Assembly (NCBI RefSeq): GCF_963675165.1
Contig: NC_087391.1
Span: forward strand, 3,832,646 to 3,896,645
Direction of reading: 5' to 3'
Origin: Halichondria panicea
Lineage: Eukaryota; Porifera; Demospongiae; Suberitida; Halichondriidae
DNA: 64,000 bases
The notes beneath the pieces were generated by a model. That model made no database searches. It was given only the letters and a program-made list of their open reading frames with translations, and was not told where the DNA came from. A program made the translations under genes and the position numbers. Below are positions 45,401 through 51,624 of the stretch, piece after piece. Position 1 is the first letter of the stretch, and each line of letters opens with the position of its first letter.

Positions 45401-46625
45401 CTATCCTTGAAAATAAAATCCTCGAAATGAGCAATCTCAGAAAATTTAGTGCCTCGAAAATAACCCGCTATACGGTGTTTGTGTATTGTATAATTTGTAG
45501 GACGTTGTATTTCTCGTGAGGACCCAAATTCCAAATGACCTTAGCTTGTGCTGGCTTTCTATGTCCTCCATAAACATAGTGCTTTACAATTTGGGCAGTT
45601 TCCAAGTAATCTCAATTGTCTATCTCTTTGCACACAGTTGCTTTACTAGTGACCCAGGGATATTGTACGGAACATTTCTCGGTCCCATACTTGTGGTGAT
45701 TGTCTTCAATTTCGTCATATTTTTCTGCATACTTGCGGTTCTTTCCAATCATATAAAGAAGAAGTATAAACGAGCTGTAAACCCACGAAGATTGGTAATG
45801 AAATTCGTAATCAACATCTTTGGCATTGTGTCCTTGTATGGTTTCACCTGGCTCTCTGCGTTTTTGGTAGCCACACAGGAGAGAACAGCAAACTATACCT
45901 TTCAGGTAATCTTCACCGTACTAAACTCTCTCCAGGGGTTTTTCTTGTTCATCTTCTTCTGCGTTATTAGTAAAGATTCAAGAGATGCTTGGAAAGGAAT
46001 CATTTGTCGAGGAAGACCAAGAAGTAAGTCGACTAACAAGCAAAGTAGCAGTGGTCATACTGATAAAACAGCAAGTACTCTCGCTAGACGCCGCCATGGT
46101 AATACTATGTTATATTCTACTTCTACAATGGAAAGAAGATACACTGGAGCAGACAGCATGATGGGAACATTAGAGAGGAGGCCCAGTACCGGTATACTAG
46201 GCACAAGCTCAGTTGTGAGTACTCTCAACAGAACAGACAAACATTTGAGTAGCATGCCTCCTGCCATTGCTGAAGAGCTTGAACTGAATAATGAATACAT
46301 ATTCGCAAATGAGAATACCGAAATTGAAACTGAATGCTACATAACCGGCCCTACTACAAGTCCTATTATACCCATGGATGCTGAGGAAGGTGGTGCTTCT
46401 GTTTTCGAGAACGTGGAAGCATTGATTAATGATCAAGATGGTCATGGAAGAGAAAGCGGTGAATACATACAAACTGATGGAAAGCTAAATGCTGAGGAAG
46501 GTGGTGCTTCTGTTATCGAGAACGTGGAAGCATTGATTAATGATCAAGATTGTCGTGGGAGAGAAAGCGGTGAATACATACAAACTGATGGAGAGCTAAA
46601 TAGCAATCCATTTGCTCATATTTAG
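15595..46625 (+). CDS. Giant adhesion GPCR (Ig, 73 sushi, Calx-beta, two GAIN/GPS, 7TM)
   Basis: One gene of about 107 exons encoding about 7,193 residues, read in a single frame from the signal peptide to the TAG at 46623. Ig domains take about residues 20-664, sushi 1-70 to 5485, Calx-beta to 5583, first GAIN and degenerate GPS to 5846, EGF-like to 5881, sushi 71-73 to 6089, canonical Ig to 6212, SEA-like and HRM-like regions and second GAIN/GPS to 6692, then seven membrane segments and tail. Blocks are listed separately with exon coordinates. Adhesion GPCRs self-cleave at the GPS and signal through a tethered peptide; long ectodomains bind cells or matrix. The ligand is unknown. Splitting into two genes is unlikely because every junction keeps phase and the only signal peptide and only 7TM region lie at opposite ends. 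Confidence 0.88.
18512..22301 (+). CDS. Adhesion GPCR: sushi domains 1-9
   Basis: Exons 18512-18703, 18819-19019, 20360-20596, 20676-20876, 20929-21198, 21245-21436, 21535-21750, 21809-22015 and 22074-22301, all phase 1-1. Each has the four-cysteine sushi (CCP) pattern: C near the start, NG at about +9, a YxC in the middle, an RxC, then W-(S/N/T)-G and a final C. These nine are diverged from one another, unlike the arrays that follow. Domain 5 carries an inserted Ser-Gly-rich duplication (VYSGDSEG twice). The intron after domain 2 is unusually long (1.3 kb) and holds tandem repeats. The donor after domain 5 (GTTTGT) is weak. Confidence 0.88.
19158..19462 (+). repeat. Two-copy tandem repeat in a receptor intron, about 151-bp unit
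   Basis: The block beginning TACTGAAACTTGTTGAAATT repeats directly at about 19168 and 19319. The copies are almost identical over some 150 bp, including AATGGTGCACACAT at the end. A recent local duplication. Confidence 0.8.
19822..19962 (+). repeat. Two-copy tandem repeat in the same intron, about 70-bp unit
   Basis: The unit containing TTAGTGACCTRCTGGCACG and CTTGACATCAAA occurs twice in a row with small differences. Confidence 0.7.
22379..26381 (+). CDS. Adhesion GPCR: sushi 10-24, a five-domain unit in three tandem copies
   Basis: Unit 1: 22379-22582, 22644-22904, 22958-23158, 23224-23424, 23479-23682. Unit 2: 23742-23945, 24008-24268, 24322-24522, 24588-24788, 24842-25045. Unit 3: 25105-25308, 25371-25601, 25659-25859, 25923-26123, 26178-26381. 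First-exon starts are exactly 1,363 bp apart both times. Exons and introns are nearly identical between units; unit 3 differs most and has one fewer copy of a 30-bp Ser-Gly-rich insert (GAYSGVSEGS) in its second domain. All exons are phase 1-1, so any number of units keeps the frame. Each domain has the full sushi cysteine and tryptophan pattern, so none looks decayed. Confidence 0.9.
26442..26660 (+). CDS. Adhesion GPCR: sushi domain 25 between the two arrays
   Basis: One phase 1-1 exon with a complete sushi pattern (CPALLLANGNVEYD start, ATLTCNDGFF, RLCEG, VWSG, MC end). It most resembles domain 5 and carries a shorter acidic Ser-Gly stretch (TSGDNEISSGD). It separates the five-domain and four-domain arrays. 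Confidence 0.85.
26726..37047 (+). CDS. Adhesion GPCR: sushi 26-63, a four-domain unit in nine and a half copies
   Basis: Domains A-B-C-D (207, 189, 207 and 207 nt, all phase 1-1) repeat. A exons start at 26726, 27814, 28868, 29969, 31069, 32169, 33269, 34368, 35465 and 36554. B: 27014, 28102, 29177, 30277, 31377, 32477, 33577, 34666, 35773, 36859. C: 27258, 28346, 29426, 30526, 31626, 32726, 33817, 34914, 36021. D: 27542, 28604, 29697, 30797, 31897, 32997, 34096, 35192, 36296. Landmarks are MCESLSAPLNGTISF (A), LCDTPSDPFNGKVNLN (B), ECSMVNALPNGTVMYS (C) and VCALLEDPGNGTIVYN (D). Between 29177 and 33577 the period is exactly 1,100 bp, with introns as conserved as exons. Every copy is open and keeps all cysteines. 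Each domain has an NGT or NLT glycosylation sequon. Confidence 0.92.
37099..38909 (+). CDS. Adhesion GPCR: sushi domains 64-70, diverged
   Basis: Exons 37099-37290, 37373-37564, 37625-37831, 37883-38083, 38143-38352, 38430-38636 and 38688-38909. All are phase 1-1 and carry the sushi pattern, but they differ clearly from each other and from the arrays. They look like old, individually maintained modules between the young arrays and the membrane-proximal part. Confidence 0.87.
39080..39457 (+). CDS. Adhesion GPCR: Calx-beta-like domain
   Basis: Two exons, 39080-39181 and 39267-39457, about 98 residues. Calx-beta hallmarks in order are VSEG, a VCI strand, TTTDTATG, the GEDFE turn, and EPTEYFFVKL before a final ISILN strand. 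In other proteins Calx-beta domains bind calcium or carbohydrate and occur in sodium-calcium exchangers, in the adhesion GPCR ADGRV1 and in sponge aggregation factors. The exon boundary at 39457 is one choice: the following 51 nt could be retained in frame. Confidence 0.7.
39509..40638 (+). CDS. Adhesion GPCR: first GAIN-like region with degenerate GPS
   Basis: Exons 39509-39670, 39772-39848, 39903-40005, 40065-40364, 40424-40457 and 40526-40638. The early part is helical-looking, as in GAIN subdomain A, and the later part is beta-rich. It ends in a GPS-like motif: CVSWKFDYGGWNSSGC, then CSCNHAGNFAIQY. The canonical GPS has CxCxHLT before NF; here the cleavage tripeptide reads HAG, so self-cleavage is not expected. 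No membrane segment follows, and the chain continues into an EGF-like module. A basic SRKRQ lies in the fourth exon. Confidence 0.75.
40707..40812 (+). CDS. Adhesion GPCR: EGF-like module
   Basis: One short exon with six cysteines in EGF-like spacing (CPIPQRCDPNANC, then CPCNAGYG and a final YC), as in membrane-proximal EGF modules. It enters in phase 0 and leaves in phase 1, which links the phase-0 GAIN exons to the phase-1 sushi exons. Confidence 0.75.
40889..41736 (+). CDS. Adhesion GPCR: sushi domains 71-73
   Basis: Exons 40889-41095, 41268-41477 and 41530-41736, phase 1-1. They share a D-D-Q-x-D-T-x-G-x-W pattern with domain C of the four-domain array (compare DDQLDTVGVW), which suggests that the C domains came from this proximal group. 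Confidence 0.87.
41799..42233 (+). CDS. Adhesion GPCR: canonical Ig domain 8
   Basis: Exons 41799-41954 and 42021-42233. Unlike Ig 1-7 it has both Ig cysteines (SMLCF and YTCTANNG), the strand C tryptophan (SWKWNNG) and a DSSGLY motif. The domain is split by an intron, again unlike the single-exon distal Ig domains. Confidence 0.85.
42285..44371 (+). CDS. Adhesion GPCR: SEA-like and HRM-like regions, second GAIN and functional GPS
   Basis: Exons 42285-42415, 42466-42530, 42640-42791, 42841-43085, 43147-43326, 43384-43460, 43513-43618, 43666-43729, 43817-44070, 44155-44212 and 44265-44371. The first three encode a SEA-like stretch (weak call). 42841-43085 has the Cys/Trp spacing of a hormone-receptor motif (YVWEEV, HPC, SRVC, LIWDD, GC). 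A GAIN region follows. The GPS reads ACVSWDF, then GNWTTKGC, then SCTCDHLTNFGALV, with the canonical HLT where self-cleavage falls between L and T. The predicted tethered agonist starts TNFGALV. Confidence 0.85.
44458..46625 (+). CDS. Adhesion GPCR: seven-transmembrane region and cytoplasmic tail
   Basis: Exons 44458-44594 (TM1), 44646-44908 (TM2-TM4), 45104-45221 and 45638-46625 (TM5-TM7 and tail). Family B2 landmarks are LRQRDASKYHIQLCLAMLLS in TM2, a conserved extracellular cysteine (YTGTC), WMGAVALLMFQKL in TM3, FGIVSLYGFTWLSAF in TM6 and NSLQGFFLFIFFCV in TM7. The tail of about 220 residues is Ser/Thr-rich and ends with two 37-residue repeats (46380-46490 and 46491-46601; AEEGGASVFENVEALINDQD and AEEGGASVIENVEALINDQD), then SNPFAHI. 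The intron before the last exon holds a MITE. Confidence 0.92.
45270..45475. mobile_element. MITE, TACCRTATAGC family, copy 2 (receptor intron)
   Basis: The right end CGAAAATAACCCGCTATACGG is inverted against the left TGGTTACTTTCGAGG. The core has paired CTTGAAAA and CTCGAAA words. The left boundary is uncertain. Confidence 0.5.
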
Positions 46626-47220
46626 TGATAACACACAACTGACTTGCTACATTGCTATAGATATACTTATTGACTAATACTATAATTTATGGAGCTGCTA
46701 TTAAATTAATTAAGGCTGTAACACGTACGTATAATAATATATATAGCAATACTTTTATTATGTATCTAGATCTAGATCTATATGGATTAATTTCTGCTGA
46801 CCGGCTTAACTTTACAGTAGCCCACATATTGATGGGTTATAGGTGTGAAGTGTGTATACTGATAGAATATGAAGAATCTGTGTTGAGTAAACCATAGCCA
46901 TAATTATAATAACTATTTAGTCTTGCAAGCCAGCTGTTTATTTCAACTTCTGCGAGACTACAAAATAATTATGATACAATAAGTTGAATAACAAAGCAAC
47001 AAAACCAAAATTTTCATTGCACATGTAGATCTACACAGCACTGTAATAACATGCATGGACCTAGGTGAAAGTTAAAATGATGTGCAGGCTTGGAAGTATG
47101 GCCTCGATTCTGGCCCTTTACTGCTGCCTGTAATCGAGGCTAATGGAGTAGAGTCTACAGCTTGCTGTTGCTACTTTGATGATCATTGCCAATCAAGAAT
47201 TCATTCGCAAAACATGCAAA
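46626..47220. other. Spacer between the adhesion GPCR and hydroxyacid oxidase
   Basis: It holds the 3' UTR of the receptor and the promoter of the next gene. No gene is seen. A CTAGATCTAGATC palindrome and a short foldback (47099-47142) are present. Confidence 0.5.
47099..47142. repeat. Short foldback repeat, TAGCCTCGA family, copy 2
   Basis: GCCTCGATTCTGGCC and the inverted TAATCGAGGC bound a short spacer. It matches the foldback at 6187-6245. A single arm (TAGCCTCGATTCCAGGCC) recurs at about 47787. Confidence 0.55.
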
Positions 47221-50200
47221 ATGCTTTGTTTAGCCGATCTGGAAGCCCATGCTAAGGAGGTACTCGACAGAAATGCCTGGGGATACTATTCTTCAGGAGC
47301 AGATGCTGAACAAACACTCGAGGACAACCAAGAAGCATTCAGCAGGTGAAATTGCATACCGTACTTACAGTAGAACCTCGATTATCCGGCCCTCCATTAT
47401 CCGGAACCTCGATTATCCGGCTTGGCAGTTTTCTTGTTATCACTGATAACAAGATCAGAAAATGGGCGTGTCCCTAAAATGCGCATGCACATTGCAGCTG
47501 TTACCATGGAGACATGCCTGCTTACATTCTGCGCATGCGCAGACAACCATGTGGCACTGCTGTTTATCAATAAAGTGGGTGGATCAAGGCGTGGTTTATC
47601 TATTCAATTATCCGGCATATTCACTTATCCGGCCTGCTTCTGGAACCAAGGTGTCCGGATAATCGAGGTTCTACTATATTCAATTTTAGGCGACTCCCTA
47701 AATTTCTGATGCCTTCTGACCTCTAAAAATAGCGACTGCTGCATTGATAATCATTTTTTTATGCCGCGTCGTAAATAGGTCAAACTATAGCCTCGATTCC
47801 AGGCCGTTAGAAATATTCAGCAGCTTGTATTAATTGAGGATTGTAGATCTAGTATAAACCTCGACCTACCTCCAATTAAATGCGACCCTCTAAATATGCG
47901 ACACCAGGACTTCAACATCATTTATCAACCTCAAAAAGAAACGACCTTGGTTCATAATTAAGTGTCGCCTCAAATCGAATAAGTACGGTACATTAGAATT
48001 TCCGGGGAATTCCTCAGAATGTGCCAAACTGACAGTTGGTTCGTCATGGTTCTGTAATTAGAACAAAGACGGTACTACCTATAATTATATAGCTCTATTT
48101 TCTAGGTATCGTCTCCGTCCCAGAGTGCTAGTTGATGTGTCCAAAGTTGACACCCAGGTGGAGCTATTTGGAGGATGGGCAGAGTTCCCGATATGTGTAG
48201 CACCCACAGCCATGCAGAAAATGGCTCACATTGATGGGGAGATTGCTAATGCTAAAGGTAATACTAATACTGTAGGATTATTACATTATTGCCTTAGAAC
48301 TGAAACTGTAGCCATACCGTAGAAACTGGATTATTAGCGCTTACTCGACTATAAGCGTATCTTTATTTTAAGCGCATGCTCAACTGCAGGCTTTTTATAC
48401 TCGAATTGAAGCGCTTTTCCAATTATGCGAAGATTATTAGTGAAATTTTAGACTATCTATGAGCTAGTTAGCTTGTACAGTGCCTGATAGCTATATATAG
48501 CTGGTGATATCCATCTGTAAGGACTCTCTGGGCATACTGTTACCTTGTCTGATCATGCTGAGAGAATGTGAGACATGGATGAGGTCCTTTTATTCAAAGT
48601 TCCTGGTCAATATGAATGTTTTTATAATAAATTATGAATTTAAATGATGTAAATGAACTGTAAAATGAACTGTAACATAATAGTATGATATAGATTCAGT
48701 TAGGGTTGCCTGCTTGCCTTGCTTGCTCACTTTTTAGCCAGCTTGCGAGTCAGTTCTCATCACAGAGACATCCGGTTGCTGGGTGGGGCTCGAAATAATT
48801 GCATTATAGGCGCATTCTCGAATATAAGCATGTAGAGCTCTGCTATTGGCCCTAAAAGCGCATGCGCTAATAATCCAGTTTCTACGGTAGATTGTTAAAA
48901 AAAAACCTGATTTGCCTTAGCATCCCTTTCACTTTATGATGATTGTACGAGTTTCCCTTGTATCTCAGTGTTGTTCCCATGTCTAAATAAAATGTTATTT
49001 GATAGACTACAATACATGACTGTACAGTAGTCTTACTTACCTCCAATTCTATTGAGCAACTGTACCTTCGTCATAGCTTGCTCTAAGTTGGGAACTTGTA
49101 TGACTCTCAGCTCGTGGTCTACTGCGTCCATCGAAGAGGTTGCTCGGGCTACCGGAGACACTGGATTGAGATGGTTTCAACTGTATGTATACCGTGATAG
49201 AGCCCTCACAAAGTCTCTGGTTCAAAGAGCAGAAAAAGCCGGCTATAAAGCTCTTGTTCTTACAGTGGACACTCCTGTACTAGGTCGAAGATTGGCTGAT
49301 GTTGAAAATCGATTCACCCTACCTCCCTATCTAAAACTAGCAAATTTCTCTGCTTTTCAGTCATCCAATCTCCAAACTGACAAGCAGGACTCTGGTTTAC
49401 ATTTGTACACTCAATCGTTGATTGACCCAACTCTGAGTTGGGAGACAGTGGATTGGTTGCGAGGTATCACTTCTTTACCGATCGTGTTGAAGGGTATTGT
49501 GACCAGAGAAGATGCAGAGGAAGCACTCAGACACAATGTACAGGGGATAATAGTGTCCAACCACGGAGCTAGGCAGTTGGATGGTGTCCCTGCCACTGTG
49601 AGTGAGTGTGTACACGTCCATTGGTTAGTATGGTCCAATGCAGCTTATTTGTCTGAGTAATGGCACGTAGATGTACATGTACTGAAATCTTTGATACATA
49701 ATAACTAGAGTTCATAATAAAAATAATGGACGAAGCCTCGGATCAGAAAGTAAATAACGTGATTTCCTATCTGAACGTGTGATCAATTGATGAGAATTTG
49801 GCTGCTCCAGGCGTTCAGATTAGTTAATTAACCAGCAGGAAGTTACGTTACTTTCCAACTATATCTGATGCAGGGTAACGCTTCGTTCAATACTCTATCT
49901 CTTTTATTATGGACTCCTGATAATAGAATAAGCCTCTACGTTATACAAACCTGTTGGTTTGGTCAAAAAATCTGTATTATTATACATGTAAGCAAATATA
50001 CGTCCCTGTGCCCAGATTGATGCCCTCCCTGAGGTGGTGGAGGCTGTGGGGGGGCGGCTGGATGTCTTCCTGGACGGTGGTGTGAGACACGGCACTGATG
50101 TATTTAAAGCGCTGGCTATGGGAGCCAGAGCTGTGTTCATAGGTAGGCCCATCTTGTGGGGACTGGCCTATGACGGACAGGCTGGAGTGGAGAGAGTCCT

Positions 50201-50535
50201 GGAACTTCTCAAAGATGAGCTCCAGAGGACAATGAAACTAACAGGTGAACCAAACATCTGAATTAGAACATTTCGCCAATGTAACCATATAGCGGGTTAT
50301 ATTTATATGGTGGAAATGTTCGTATATTTCGTATTGTACGAAAATTACCTACTGCAATAATTATGTTCAACGTCACTACCTTGAGCTGAAATGGGTAGTT
50401 TAATATATGCACCAATTACCCGGTAGCGTAAAATTTCCTTATTCTCTAATTACAGGTTGCAAAAGCTTGACAGAAATCCAACCTGAGATGGTCGTCCACG
50501 AATCCTACTACAGACCGTACAAATCAAAACTCTGA
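47221..50535 (+). CDS. HAO1: Peroxisomal 2-hydroxyacid oxidase (glycolate oxidase type)
   Basis: Exons 47221-47345, 48106-48257, 49077-49597, 50016-50244 and 50456-50535; 368 residues (human HAO1 370). An in-frame ATG at 47179 is an alternative start; 47221 aligns better. FMN-dependent hydroxyacid oxidase landmarks are [75 protein letters not shown], the catalytic histidine in [11 protein letters not shown], and [12 protein letters not shown]. The enzyme oxidises glycolate or other 2-hydroxy acids with FMN and makes hydrogen peroxide. The C-terminus is SKL, a type 1 peroxisome signal. Whether it is closer to HAO1 or HAO2 cannot be settled here. Introns hold four small transposons. Confidence 0.93.
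47368..47676. mobile_element. Pogo/Tigger-like MITE in hydroxyacid oxidase intron 1
   Basis: CAGTAGAACCTCGATTATCCGG on the left and CCGGATAATCGAGGTTCTACT on the right are near-perfect inverted ends, flanked by TA on both sides. Subterminal TTATCCGG words repeat inside. The end sequence is typical of the Tc1/mariner pogo branch. No transposase remains. Confidence 0.85.
48317..48887. mobile_element. MITE of 571 bp in hydroxyacid oxidase intron 2
   Basis: Perfect inverted ends (CCGTAGAAACTGGATTATTA and TAATAATCCAGTTTCTACGG) flanked by TA. Subterminal AAGCGCATGC-type words occur in both halves. TA target sites suggest a Tc1/mariner-type origin. Confidence 0.85.
49720..49912. mobile_element. MITE related to 62843-63073, partial
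   Basis: The right half contains AGGAAGTTACGTTACTTTCC and ATCTGATGCAGGGTAACGC, matching the right arm of 62843-63073. The left arm is degenerate (CAGAAAGTAAATAACGTGA). It lies in the intron before 50016. Confidence 0.55.
50283..50427. mobile_element. MITE, TACCRTATAGC family, copy 3
   Basis: ACCATATAGCGGGTTATA at the left and AATTACCCGGTAGCG at the right are imperfect inverted copies. It lies in the last intron of the hydroxyacid oxidase gene. Confidence 0.5.
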
Positions 50536-51624
50536 AATGTGTAAATGTTGTATATCAGTTTTCACATAAATTTTTCATAATTATGCCTCGAGGCGTAGCC
50601 GCACGAGGGATATGGTAAAGCTGACTGTGTGTGTGTGTATCTGTGTGTCTGTTCCAGCTGTAACTGCTCAACGGTTGCAATGCGACGAAAACTAACAGCT
50701 TCTATAGGCTTCTAGCCACGTTCTCTTGGATTTTGATTCGTGGATTAGCAAACTAAAGCTTCTTTCTCGAGTTATGGCTAGTTTGACTCACATTGAAGGC
50801 TGTTGCAGTCTCTTCAGAATCTTTCATAGCATCATCTGTCCGCACAAACTTTCTATTCAACATATGAGTTAGCCTTGCACTAAAGCGCTAGCTTTTTGTT
50901 AGCTACAAGACTCAGAAAATACCTGTTAAAACAGCTAGCTAGCAGTAGCCATTTGTGAAATTGATCTCTTTGGACACACCCTTTAATTATTCCTATGGAT
51001 GTAATGCGCATGCGCGCTCATTCCCCAGATCCAGATCCTCCTGGCAGAATCATATTTTTCTTGAGGGCCTGGTAAGCCACAAAACACTACTATAGATAAC
51101 AATATGCATGTACACAAGTCTTTTCTTCTTAAATATTATAATTATACACTGCATGAACTACAGATCCAATTTTCTTCTTTCTTGAGGTCCTGGTATTAAA
51201 GCCACATAATACAACAATAGATGCATGTAATAAGTCTTTTCTTCTCAGTGACTTTATATAGATAAGCTAACTTTATGAAATAATTATGCACTTCCGCTTA
51301 TAATTAATTGAAAACAAAATCTTCTTCTTTGTTGCTTCCTAGATCCTTGAGGTCCTGGTATAAGCAGCCACAAAACACAACAATGATACCATAATTATAC
51401 AATTGCAAGTCAGTTTTAGACAGATTATTTTATACACTTTTTCCTCTTCTATACTTTCTCTTCTATACTTTTGAGCGAAAGCAAATCATGGCGAGAGGCA
51501 TTAGCACAGCGCCAGCTTGAACACTAGTTATTATTGTGTTTTGATTATGGCTCCATAAATAGTCGCGGTTATAATCAAGACATTGTGAACACGTGGCATT
51601 TCAGAGGAGTTCAGAACATTAACA
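50536..51624. other. Spacer between hydroxyacid oxidase and CHK2
   Basis: It holds a diverged reverse copy of family R1 (about 50579-50960) and then three degenerate direct repeats of roughly 110-150 bp marked by TTGAGGTCCTGGTA and AAGTCTTTTCTTCT (about 51027-51420). An ATTTCAG at 51598-51604 could be the 3' splice site of an upstream CHK2 exon. No other gene seen. Confidence 0.55.
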
